The notes below the pieces were generated by a model. It was not told the origin of the DNA, searched no databases, and saw only the letters and a list, made by a program, of their open reading frames with translations. Made by a program: the position numbers and the translations under genes. A DNA stretch of 64,000 nucleotides from Margaritifera margaritifera (taxonomy: Eukaryota > Mollusca > Bivalvia > Unionida > Margaritiferidae), in contig JAQPZY010001695.1 of NCBI GenBank assembly GCA_029931535.1, positions 1,115,001 through 1,179,000 on the forward strand, in the 5' to 3' direction. The first letter of the stretch is position 1, and each line of letters starts with the position of its first letter. Below, piece after piece: positions 11,216 through 23,589 of the stretch.

Positions 11216-12181
11216 GCACGTGCAAGGGTTTGATTAGTAGCCGCGCGGGCGCCGCGGACGCGGAGGATAAGTACTCAAAATCTGTGCGCGACCATGAATC
11301 CCCGCGGGCGTCGCGGCCTTGGACTTTTGTTTCGGAACCTACGGGGAGTCATCAAAGAATCAGAGTTTGCAGCGGAGGAAAAGTCATGGGATAAAGAAGG
11401 GCTTAACTCTGATCAGTAACCGTGGTCTCAACCTCCATTCTCTATCTACTCAGTGTGCGTTGTTGCATAAGAATGTATAGGTATGCAAGTATGGGTTATT
11501 CAATTTGTATTTAAAAAATAATCGTGTGACGAAATGCTTTGGCAGTGACCGACGAGCTTGCGAGAAAAGTAATCCTACGTCACATGGGTTCCACTCTACA
11601 GTTTCGTACTTTGCATAGGTTTGATTTTTAAAGACAACGAATTTCCCAGGTTTTCCTAACTTGTTATCCTGGTTATTTAAAAAGACCTTGTGTATCTTAG
11701 GCAATGTTAAAATAATTTTAAAATTCCCTTTTTTGGTGTATGATTGATGGGTGTAATTTGCGTTACAGAGTACACAACTTGGCCTTACTTCAGATGTGCA
11801 CCTCTCAAAAGGCTGCTAGCTCGGTTAGTCCTGAACTTCAAAACTAAATTTTTTTTTAAAATAGCCGATAATAACTGTTTTTTACTTTCTATGTATTTTT
11901 TTAATTTATTGCACTTTCAGAAGCTGGTATTGTCTACTCTGATCAGGCAAAATTCATTTTCTCTATTTTAATAACTGCTTAAATTAGTGTACTTTGGACT
12001 AGTTCAGGCTCATTTTTCGAGCACACGGGAGCAGCCATTTTAATCAGCTGTCTGCTTTAGATAGAGATAGTTTCCATCATTACCACATGTAAAGAAATTT
12101 CAGTCATAGTGCATGAAAGTATCATAGAGGTATGCCTACATTCTCTCCATTGTACATGTTGCCAATGCAAACAACATCACT

Positions 12182-12183
<2 letters not shown>

Positions 12184-12257
<74 letters not shown>
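12184..12257 (+). repeat. (CT)n microsatellite
   Basis: About 37 perfect CT units. It gives artificial RE/SL-repeat reading frames. Confidence 0.95.
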
Positions 12258-12259
<2 letters not shown>

Positions 12260-12936
12260 AAGTACGTATTAAATGTAGAGCGGAACCATGTTTGGCAACG
12301 TTGTATGCAAATGTTCGGCTCCAATATTATCATATATACGTTCAATATGGGAAATAGTTGATAGTTATTGTAATGCAAAATGAATAGGCATTGACTTATA
12401 TTATACAATAAAGAAGATATGTGTAATATGAATGTGTAAAAACATCTCAAAGATGAAAAAAGCATGTAAGTTTTCCAATGTAGATCGAAATCGGTTTAGT
12501 GTTAAATAATATAACATTCAAATAGTTTCTAGTAATTGTATTACTGCAGTATAAGGTTACTACTTTATGCAACCTTATATCCCGTCTGGAAGTGCATAAT
12601 GCCTATGGAAGGATTATTTATATAATATGGTATCCTGCCTTGTTCACTAATACTTCGTAACGGCAGGGTACCAAACTATTTTTGAAATGTATCTAACGAT
12701 TTTCAATTGTGCCCTCATTTATTGTTAGCTAGAGTGCATCATTGATATTTATTCTGTGTCTCAAATCATGGCTACCGTTTCTAATAATATATCCTAGGAT
12801 GATTTTTCTCTCTTTATAACATCCTTTGAAATGTGGTACTAACTCCCTAATATATGGCAATGGTGATATCAGGTCCAAAAAGTTAGGATTGGCAGGTAAA
12901 TATACATATGTATGCTCATCAATATGCATGTCGATC

Positions 12937-13037
<101 letters not shown>

Positions 13038-13381
13038 GATTGTCATCATTTCAATAGCTTAATATTTTTGGGGAGTCATCAATAAGAACGCAAAACATAA
13101 CGAGTTCCGCTTTGCCTTTCAATTTGTATAAAGCAAAAATTATATTGCGTTATGTAATATTTTGCAGCAGTTGTTTACATTTTGTGATAATGATTACGAT
13201 TTGTGTCAAGGCAATATGTAACCTTTTAAATTTGTTGCCAGGTTACATTTGGCGTTTAACAATGCTAAATGTCCGCTGTCAAAAATGATTGGTACAAATG
13301 ATGTTGTTTGACCCAACAACACTAGATTCTTTAGGCCCGGTATCTGTTTACTTCGTTCAGAGGTATGGTTTTTCAAAGTTT

Positions 13382-13460
13382 ACTCAAAAGCTGACAGCAA
13401 GATTAGAAAATATTTATAAAGTACATACAATGCATAGCATTGCTACCGGAAAACAGCACA
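13382..13460 (+). repeat. Diverged dispersed repeat, copy 2
   Basis: Partner of 9843-9930: CTCAAAAGCTGACAGCAAGA through GCTACCGGAAAACAGCA. See that entry. Confidence 0.5.
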
Positions 13461-13800
13461 TGCTGAACTCTCGTTGATTGACGCGTTTTCACAAACATCC
13501 GATAATAGACAAAGACAGAAACAAACTGCAAATGAGCATATAATAGGGCGTAGGTGTTTACCCCTCGTTACGAGTGAAATAATAATAATAATAATAATAG
13601 ATTTAAAAATATGTATATTTTTAATTATATTCTTACAAATATTGATGGTACGCAAGATTAAAATAAGAAGTGACGACTGAGGCACAGTTGTTTTAGAAAG
13701 AATATGCTATCAATGGAATACATAAAATATTGCTGATTTTAGAATAATGTCTCTAAGTTAATTTATCTTTCCCCTCTAAAATTTCATTGTTGTTTTCTGT

Positions 13801-13817
13801 AAAATAATAATAATAAT

Positions 13818-13866
<49 letters not shown>
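13801..13866 (+). repeat. (AAT)n microsatellite
   Basis: About 21 AAT units with one ATT interruption. A shorter (ATA)n run lies at 13579-13600. Confidence 0.95.
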
Positions 13867-14070
13867 TAGTTAATTTACACCAAATAATCTTATTGTTATA
13901 TATGGAAGTAAATATTAATAATAAAATTGCGACAGATCCAAAATGCCTTTCATTCATTACACAAACACTGTACAATGGGGAATTTAAAAAATCATCATAT
14001 AGGGGTGGGAAGATATTGACTTCAAGTGATTCTCGTAGAGCTCTATCGAACTGTTGTATATGTGGATCAA

Positions 14071-16798
14071 AAAGCTATACTTATATAACAATAAAAGCTA
14101 TACTTATATCGCAATAAAAGCTATACTTATATCACAATAAAAGCTATACTTATATCACAATAAAAGCTATACTTATATCCCAATAAAGCTATACTTATAT
14201 CCCAGTAAAAGCTATACTTATATCCCAATAAAGATATACTTATATCACAATAAAAGCTACACTTATATCACAATAAAGCAAACAAAGCTATACTTATATA
14301 ACAATAAAAGCTATATTTATATCACAATTAAAGCTATACTTATATCACAATAAACGCTATACTTATATAACAATAAAAGCTATACTTATATCACAATAAA
14401 AGCTATACTTATATCACAATTAAAGCTATACTTATATCACAATAAAAGCTAAACTTATATCACAATTAAAGCTATACTTATATAACAATAAACGCTATAC
14501 TTATATAACAATAAAAGCTAAACTTATATCACAATTAAAGCTATACTTATATCACAATAAACGCTATACTTATATAACAATAAAAGCTATACTTATATCA
14601 CAATAAAAGCTATAATTATATCACAATTAAAGCTATACCTATATAACAATAAAAGCTACACTTATATCACAATAAAGCAAAAAAAAGCTATACTTATATA
14701 ACAATAAAAGCTATATTTATATCACAATTAAAGCTATACTTATATCACAATAAACGCTATACTTATATCACAATTAAAGCGATACTTATATCACAATAAA
14801 AGCTATACTTATATCACAATAAAGCTAAACTTATATCACAATTGAAGCTATACTTATATCACAATAAAAACTATACTTATATCACAATAAAGCTATACTT
14901 ATATCACAATTAAAGCTATACTTATATCACAATTAAAGCGATACTTATATCACAAAAAAGCTTTACTTATATCACAATTAAAGCTATACTTATATCACAA
15001 TAAAAGCTATACTTATATCACAATTAAAGCTATACTTATATCACAATAAAAACTATACTTATATCACAATAAAGCTAAACTTATATCACAATTAAAGCTA
15101 TACTTATATCACAATAAAAACTATACTTATATCACAATAAAGCTATACTTATATCACAATTAAAGCTATACTTATATCACAATAAAGCTATACTTATATC
15201 ACAATAAAAGCTATACTTAAATCACAATAAAGCAAATAAAAAGATATACTTATATAACAATAAAAGCTATACTTATATCACAATAAAAGCTATACTTATA
15301 TCACAATAAAAGCTATACTTATATCACAATAAAAGCTGTACTTATATCTCAATAAAAGCCGTACTTATATCACAATTAAAGCTATACTTATATCACAATA
15401 AAGCTATACTTATATCCCAATAAAGCTATACTTATATCACAAAAAAACTATACTTATATCACAATAAAAGCTATAGTTATATCACAATTAAAGCTATACT
15501 TATATCACAATAAAAACTATACTTATATCACAATAAAGCTATACTTATATCACAATTAAAGCTACTCTTACATCACAATAAAGCTATACTTATATCACAA
15601 TAAAAGCTATACTTAAATCACAATAAAGCCAAAAATAAGATATACTTATATAACAATAAAAGCTATACTTATATCACAATAAAAGCTACACTTATATCAC
15701 AATAAAAGCTATACTTATATCGCAATAAAAGCTGTACTTATATCTCAATAAAAGCTGTACTTATATCACAAAAAAAGCTATACTTATATCACAATAAAGC
15801 TATACTTATATCACAATAAAGCTATACTTATATCACAAAAAAGCTATACTTATATCACAATAAAAGCTATACTTATATCACAATTAAAGCTATACTTATA
15901 TCACAATAAAGCTGTACTTATATCTCAATTAAAGCTGTACTTATATCACAAAAAAAGCTATACTTATATCACAATAAAGCTATACTTATATCACAATAAA
16001 GCTATACTTATATCACAAAAAAGCTATACTTATATCACAATAAAAGCTATACTTATATCACAATTAAAGCTATACTTATATCACAAAAAAGCTGTACTTA
16101 TATCTCAATTAAAGCTGTACTTATATCACAAAAAAAGCTATACTTATATCACAATAAAGCTATACTTATATCACAATAAAGCTATACTTATATCACAAAA
16201 AAAGCTATACTTATATCACAATTAAAGCTATACTTATATCACAATTAAAGCTATACTTATATCACAATAAAGCTGTACTTATATCTCAATTAAAGCTGTA
16301 CTTATATCACAAAAAAGCTATACTTATATCACAATAAAGCTATACTTATATCACAATAAAGCTATACTTATATCACAATAAAGCTATACTTATATCACAA
16401 TTAAAGCTATACTTATATCACAATTAAAGCTATACTTATATCACAATTAAAGCTATACTTATATCATAATAAAAGCTATACTTATATCACAATTAAAGCT
16501 ATACTTATATCACAATAAAGCTATACTTATATCACAATTAAAGCTATACTTATATCACAATAAAAGCTATACTTATATCACAATTAAAGCTATACTTATA
16601 TCACAATTAAAGCTATACTTATATCACAATTAAAGCTATAATTATATCACAATAAAGCTATACTTATATCACAATTAAAGCTATACTTATATCACAATAA
16701 AGCTATACTTATATCACAATAAAGCAAGAAAAAGCTATACTTATATCACAATAAAGCAAAACAAAGCTATACTTATATCACAATAAAGCAAAACAAAG
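14071..16798 (+). repeat. 22-bp satellite array, about 124 units, with higher-order repeats
   Basis: Head-to-tail units of AAAGCTATACTTATATCACA plus AT or ATA, with single-base variants (GTAC for ATAC, CTCA for CACA, AAAAA for ATAAA). Length varies by one or two bases. Variant order repeats at about 180 bp (blocks starting near 15730, 15910, 16090 and 16270), and the GCAAA-type spacer units recur about 385-400 bp apart (14278/14667 and 15232/15627). The array is non-coding and very AT-rich. Confidence 0.95.
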
Positions 16799-18187
16799 AC
16801 AGAAAAAGAAAGAAGATGCGCAAGTCATGTCCATACAATCTTTGGAAATAATTCTTCGTCCCTGTTTATTTTACTAATTGATATAAAGGTTCAATGTATT
16901 TCTAACCATGAATATCACTTAACTCTATAATAGCTTTCCTTCTTTTTTAGCAAGTATTTTGCTAAATATTTTATGTAAGAAAGATTAATAACAAATAAAA
17001 CTCCAAGTTTTTTGTCATCGCATTTTTTTTTATTTTTTGCTGTCATAGCAATACATAACCAATTTTTCGAGGTGCATATAAACAAACATTAAGAATTTTT
17101 CACTTTCAATATCTCAATGAAAAATCCATTTTTATCTGATATTTATGTCTTTCATCACGTGCCTATTAGCTCACAATGACCTGAACGGCGTTCGTTGAGA
17201 ATATGTCAAGTAAATTTTGACTTTTTTATCATTTGCCAGCAAATATTTGTGGTTTGTCAATATTCCGTTTGAATAGGCATATCTAAATACCTAGCGCTCT
17301 CTCCTCGAAATACCTGTGGTTTATACTTCACAGTGGTGGTCTGAAATAAGCACTTCTTAATCACTTAGACTACTAAAATACGGGCTTCACATTATCAGGG
17401 AGAAAAAAAGTATTGCTGTTAAACCTATCCTTTCTTTTGCTGGAAATAATATCTCAACGTACTCCTTCAATTTAATATTTATTTGGAGTCAGCCATAGGG
17501 ATAGGAAACAATTTGTTTTAATTGGTGGGCACTGATTTGTTTTTAAAGATTTTTAAGGTTAATGAAAAGAATTACTTGTGAATTCATGTTATTAAACAAT
17601 AACCAGTACCTCAAAAACTGATACATGTAATGCTTTTAACGTCGGCCGTGAAGTAATAATGACCAAAACTTACAAGCTTATTGAAAACGCAAAATTTAAT
17701 GTTTAGTTTGTCTAGGTCACGTGTTTTGAAGCTCAAAGTACAAAATAAAAGTATATGAATTATGCTTAATGAATTGCAGATGGCAAATGAACGGTGAACT
17801 TGAAGAACAAAGTGTTTAGACAAACGAAAATTGGTGATAACTGAAGATGGCGAGAAATCGAAGGGCTTGAAATCGCAGCAACAGTGTGATAACTCGGGCA
17901 ATTTTATTTTTATCTCAACGTTATAACTATATCAATTTGAAAACTGTCCAAATGTTTTGACACACACACACAAGGTTTTTAAAGATTTGAAGTTGAAATA
18001 AAGTATATATTACAAGACATAATTACGTCTAAATTTCATATCTCATTGTGAACAGGTGAAGCCATTGCTTCTAACCTCAAATACCCTACATTGCATTAAT
18101 TTTACCGTCGTATAATCGCCAGATGTGTACACTAATTAGTTCAAGGCAAGACGGTACCATAAATATAACCTGGGGCTCCGTGAATAA
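16799..18187. other. No gene seen
   Basis: Unique AT-rich DNA following the satellite. A 96-codon open frame on the minus strand (17611-17901) has no recognisable domain and I treat it as chance. Confidence 0.45.
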
Positions 18188-19262
18188 TATTAATAATAAT
18201 AATGATGACTTAATAGAGCGCTTATTCTTTAAAAAAGCTCTAAACGCTTTACAACATGACGTTAACACATAAAGGCATTAAAAAAAATAGTTTGCATACA
18301 GACAACACACAAAAACATGAAAATATCTCAGAAACAATATCAAAGACAAATGAATTATATTACACACAAAACAACATGAAACATGAATTTGCAATACAGT
18401 TTCAATCTAAGACTAATGGCCAATGGCAAATGACAGATTTATTTCTTGCTGATGGAAAAGATGTGTCTTGAGAGCACTCTTGAATCTGATCGTGGTGTCT
18501 TTGTGTCTGAGATTAAGAGGTAGTTTATTCCAAGTAGCTGGGCCCTGATATGCAAATGAACGTTGTCCATAAAACTTAGTTTTAACCTTGGGAATACTAA
18601 GTTTACGAGTGTCCGATGATGAGCGCAAGCTTCTAGCAGGGGTGTACACGTGGGTGAGATCGGAGAGGTATTTCTGTCCAGAAGCAGTCAACGAATTATA
18701 ACACAGAGAAGCGATTTTTTGCTTGATTCTACTGTGAACAGGTAGCCAGTGGAGTTTGTGAAGAAGTGGGGTGGAATGATCCGTTCTTGGTGCTCTAAGA
18801 ATGATCACTGCTGCAGTGTTTTGGACCTTTTGAAGTTTCTGCAGAAGACACAGTGGCAGACCAGAAAGAAGAGAGTTACAATAGTCAAGTCGTGAAAGTA
18901 CTAATGAACACACAAGGGTTTTTGTGGTATCAACTGTGAGAAGGTTGCGAATAGTGCTGATGCGTCTCAGCTCCAAGTATGCTGCTCTGCAAGTGTTCAG
19001 GACATGCTGGTGTAGTGAGAGGGAGCTATCAAAAGTAACACCTAGATTTCTAAGTGATTGTCTAAATTGAATGGGGGTGTCACTGATATTAATTGATTCT
19101 GGTAACAGGAGGGCTCGACAAATTCTTTGCGGGGTAACAAGCGTGGCTTCAGTTTTATCATCGTTCATTTGTAGCTTATTACACCTCATCCATGACTTAA
19201 CATCAGAGATGCACTTCTCTACGCTTTTGATGGTGGAATACAAAGCTGTCGTCTGTTATTCA
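18188..19262 (-). mobile_element. 5'-truncated CR1/L2-like LINE, RT C-terminal part
   Basis: A 276-codon open frame (19243 to 18413, minus) matches the RT thumb and C-terminal region of CR1/L2/jockey-group LINEs. It has WMRCNKLQMNDDKTE, then RNLGVTFDSSLSL, then LSRLDYCNSLLSGLP, then QNTAAVIILRAPR, HWLPV and WNKLPLNLR. Just upstream a TDD in a shifted frame is probably the remains of the YADD catalytic box, so the insertion is truncated there. Downstream an untranslated segment ends in an (ATT)n tail (minus; 18188-18204), typical of CR1/L2 3' ends. The long open frame suggests a fairly young copy. Confidence 0.88.
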
Positions 19263-19390
19263 ACTATCTACTTTTCAGACAAATGAAAGCAATAGTTAAA
19301 TAAAACATTATAGATCTTGTTGTGCCTTAGAAGAAAAGTAGATGTACTGTGACATGAAACTGAAAAAATAGCACATCTCTACCTTCCTGC

Positions 19391-19494
<104 letters not shown>

Positions 19495-19499
19495 TGTGA

Positions 19500-20460
19500 C
19501 AATATGCAAATGAATGGTCACCACTTTAATCCACATTATATCATTATCGGGAGTGTATTAACTGCATATGATATAACTCATAAATTATTTAGCCATTTGC
19601 TATTTTGTCCCACTCCCAAGACAGTGTTCGTGCGATACTGACCCACAATCTCCACCTATCTCTCTCATCATAATTGATATCAACAACGTGAAGTGCAAAC
19701 TGTCTTATGATGGTTTTATACATGATTATTATATCTTCTTATAGGATATGACCATTATACTGAGGCAGTTTTAAACTAGCAACAGAAATATTTAGCTGAG
19801 AGAGATAGGCATACTTGTATGTGTAAGTGCATACACATCCGAATGTGCTAACTTTTGTACATAGCAATATTAACACTGCTTTTGCGAAAAATAACAGTTT
19901 ATTATCTAAGTAAATTTATTAGCATTATCTTCAGTATGTATTAGGTTATGAATGGAGTTTTTGTTTGACAGAACAGAGGGCACTAACAAAATTATCGACT
20001 TTCAAAATACGGTGTATATTTTATATCACTATTCTAAAATTACATGACAATGTTGTATTTGAAGCACAGACTCAATTAACTTTAAATCACGACTGGGATT
20101 TAACAAGTTTGGAATAATGTGCACACGTTGACTGAAGCGCTTGCATATATACCGGCAAAAGGGAATATACGATGTTAAACAAGAAGAATTCATTTGTGTG
20201 TCGTAGATGGACATGACATCATATCACTAGGAATATATTGAATGCACACTAGGAGTTAACATAAGCTATATCAGACTGGTAAAGATTATATATTTTCATG
20301 CAAATTGTGCGATTTCAATTGCTTTTTTGGTTCGAGAAACGGACGACACTTTTTCGCATTTTCTTGGAATGAGGACCTGATTCATCAAATTGTATCTTTT
20401 TATTTTCTTTCTTTTGTCACAGAGAGATTATAACTACAGTGTTAAACACGGTTGTTTTGT
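19500..20460. other. No gene seen
   Basis: Unique AT-rich DNA without coding signal. Confidence 0.45.
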
Positions 20461-20462
20461 TG

Positions 20463-20786
20463 ATATGTCGCTGGTATACTCCAACACAGTTGTTCTGTCA
20501 ACGTCTCTGGTGTGCACCAGCACAGTTATTCTGTCAACGTCTCTGGTGTACAACAACAGTTGTTCTGTCAACGTCTCTGGTGTATACCAATACAGTTAAT
20601 CTGTCAACGTCTCTGGTGTACACCAATACAGTTAATCTGTCAACGTCTCTGGTGTACACCAACACAGTTGTTCTGTCAACGTCTCTGGTGTACACCAACA
20701 CAGTTAATCTGTCAACGTCTCTGGTGTACACCAACACAGTTGTTCTGTCAACGTCTCTGGTGTACACCAACACAGTTGTTCTGTCA
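20463..20786 (+). repeat. 36-bp minisatellite, about 9 copies
   Basis: The word CAACGTCTCTGG recurs at 20499, 20535, 20569, 20605, 20641, 20677, 20713 and 20749. The period is exactly 36 except for one 34-bp unit. Each unit contains the perfect palindrome TGGTGTACACCA. Because 36 is divisible by three, several frames stay open, but the 34-bp unit breaks them, so coding is unlikely. Confidence 0.95.
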
Positions 20787-20944
20787 GATATACAGTATAC
20801 TTGATAACTAAACAAGCTATCTTTTTTCGCTTCATAATAAAATTCAATAACTGTAAAATGGTCCATTCCGATTTACGGATTATCCTAAGTAAGACCATCC
20901 TCAAATGCATGACAAAGGCCGTTTTAGGATTTATTCTTTTTTAA

Positions 20945-21310
20945 TGGAAACAACATATTTTTTCACATATGTGAAACACGTAAATATGTGTAATAGTTGT
21001 ATTTTATTTCACATATTCCATGAATATTTTTTTCACATAAGTTTAAAAGAATGTGAAAAATAGTTTTACATTTTAAAAATACTTTGTTTCAAATATGTGA
21101 AATTCTTTTCAGATAATTTAGAGTTTATCTTACATTTAAAATTTATATTTTACATTACTGATATATTTCATATGTGTACAAATAACATTTCACGATGTGA
21201 TTTTTTTTTACAAGTGTAAACAAGAATTTCATTTATGTAAAACGAGCCTTAATTTTACACACATAAAAATCTTTTTCAAGTATGTAAATAGTTTTATTTT
21301 CACCTTTGTA
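20945..21310. repeat. Cluster of degenerate TTTCACATATGTGAAA palindromes
   Basis: About ten related words (CACATATGTGAA, TTTCACATA, ATATGTGAAA, TTTTACAT, ATGTAAA) occur in 360 bp on both strands. It looks like a degenerate palindromic repeat or a palindrome-rich MITE interior. No TIR or target duplication was identified. Confidence 0.5.
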
Positions 21311-22138
21311 ATATATAGTATTTCATATTTAAGAAGAAAAATGAATAAATACTATAATTGCTTGGCATAAATGATTCTCTTTTCTGTTGGATTCTTAACA
21401 TTATTCTGCTGATTGTAGAAAGAAAAAAAAAAAAGACGGCAGCAATGATATGCATAATAACATGAGTGCGGAAGTGACATGTACAACATAGTTCCATTGT
21501 CATTATTCTCCGAACTTATGGGGTATATGAAAGCATGTCACAAAAGCACACCCTGCGCCTAAGTAAATAAAGGCACGACAACTTCAAGTGGTCGCCAATC
21601 CAAATTTAGATGCATATTTCCGGTTGCAATTTTCTTTAGGTCAAGTAGCTTCGGTTAATATTCAATGATCACACACTCTATTCGTGACCTAAAATAGTTC
21701 ATGTAGATGAAAACCAATTGTTGAATTAAGCGTTCTCGTTGTAAATTCTATGCCGTCAAAGTTAAATATAAACGGAGATATGTTTGTAAATTACTGTTGA
21801 AAAAAACAAATGGATATAGTTTATATAATGTCTATATCTTCCCTAACAAATATTTATAATATATATTGCATTTCTTTTTCACAGCTGTTCCATGGAGATC
21901 AGAATTCGAAATCAATAACATAGACATTAAATGTTAGGGGCCTGTTCTACTGCACAATACTTCGGTGTGGATTGTATTTAAAGTGTCCGAAATTTACGGA
22001 TTCGCCGAATATTAATGTCATTTGCTTCTAGAAGCAGCGATTACGAAATAGGAAGAAAATGTCAATGATACACATCAATTGAAATATCTATATGATCGCG
22101 TGTGTGGTTTTGGTTGTAAGCCAAATCATACTATTATC

Positions 22139-22865
22139 CAAAAAGTCACAGAAAAAAGTCACAAAAAGAAATCATGGATAAGAAGTCACAGGAAAAAAGT
22201 CACAATTAAAAATAATATGGATTTATCAAACTTTATAATAAAAGTCTTTTTTTTTCCTCATAAAAAATGGAAAATGAAACATAGATTATAAAAAAAAAAA
22301 ATTGAGAACAGTATTTGCAAAATTACGAATGTGAAGAATTTATTTTACTCTTTGCAATCATTTGTATCAGAAACTTTGAAATTAAATAAATAATCATTTT
22401 GAAAATATTAATAAAATGAAGACAAACATATTAAATTATACAAGAAATAATATAAGAAAACTAATTAATTGTCATATATTAACTCTTATATTAATGGTTA
22501 GACATTGGGTCCTAAATGAAAATGACTGACCCTTAATATGGCCACCATGGTGGCTCTCTTGAAAATAGTATCTCTATTCCTCCCAAATGGATTGCTATAT
22601 CAACGTGGGGTTTTCACCAATAGACTACTTGTAGTAATGAGTTCTTACTATGACCAGAACTAAAGAGTGCATAAACAAATGAGTTATTTTAACATTTTAT
22701 ATAAATTGGCAGTCAAATCATTTTATTGTCAAGAACGAATATTACAAATGTGACTTTTTTCTTGTGACTTTTTCCCTGTGACTTTATTTCATGTGACATT
22801 TGTTCCTACTCAGATTGTGACTTTTCTTTTCGTGACTTTTTTCCTGTGACTTTATTTCCTTTTAT
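22139..22865. mobile_element. Inverted arrays of GTCAC-N(9-11) motifs around a 540-bp core
   Basis: The left array (22139-22212) has four AGTCACA motifs separated by A-rich spacers, for example AGTCACAGGAAAAAAGTCAC. The right array (22749-22865) has seven copies of the complement (TGTGACTTTTTTC). The core between is AT-rich and shows no gene. Opposed terminal arrays suggest a DNA transposon with subterminal repeats, but exact ends and target duplications were not found. Confidence 0.5.
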
Positions 22866-23580
22866 CATCTGCCTATCTAGCTGGAACCATTTGCCTGTAT
22901 ATATGATGGGTACCCCAGGCTTCCGATTGGGTTTGGTTATATTTCCCATGAGCCGCAGTGTGTTCAATTTGCCCTTAGATGAAAATGAGTTAGAAGAATA
23001 AATATTGGACAGGTGAGTATTTATTGATTTCGTCAATTTCACACTAATAACATAGATCATACTTGCTTCAATAATTACATAATGTCACAACTGCGAGGTA
23101 TATTATCATGAACTATTCCATTCAAGAGTTTAATGTTCTTTTTATTTTTTGGTCAGTTTGCAAGACTTCATCATTAAGTTTATAAGCGTTGATTGGAATT
23201 ATTTACAGAGTGTGGGTAATGTTTTCCTCCATTCTGTCTCAATTGAACATTTTTGCAGCATTTATTGACTAAAGTCACAAATACGGACAATATCATCAAA
23301 ACTGGTCTATTTGTATGAGTTTTTCAGCTGCAAATATTTTCAAGATAATCAATTTGAGTTAGTCACCAAGTGTAAAATTAAAGCTTTTGACTTGAGAAAC
23401 TTTAATAACGATATACTAATGATATACCGGTATTAAATGGGAACGACCGCTAGTGATTTCAATGATATTCACTTCTCAACAGACTCTGTGTAACTAATTC
23501 CTGATATCGAATGGAAAATAGCACTGACGATTTCAAGACTGATGACTGGACTTAGTATCCTGAATGCAAAGCGGAGGTAA
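22866..23580. other. No gene seen
   Basis: Unique AT-rich DNA. No domain was recognised on either strand. Confidence 0.45.
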
Positions 23581-23589
23581 TGCTTTGGT

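Noticed and set aside
14071..16798. Considered as a CRISPR-like array
   Set aside because: Units are contiguous with no unique spacers, and the genome is eukaryotic. It is a satellite.
17611..17901. 96-codon minus-strand frame
   Set aside because: No recognisable domain, no flanking exon signals, and composition like the surrounding AT-rich DNA.
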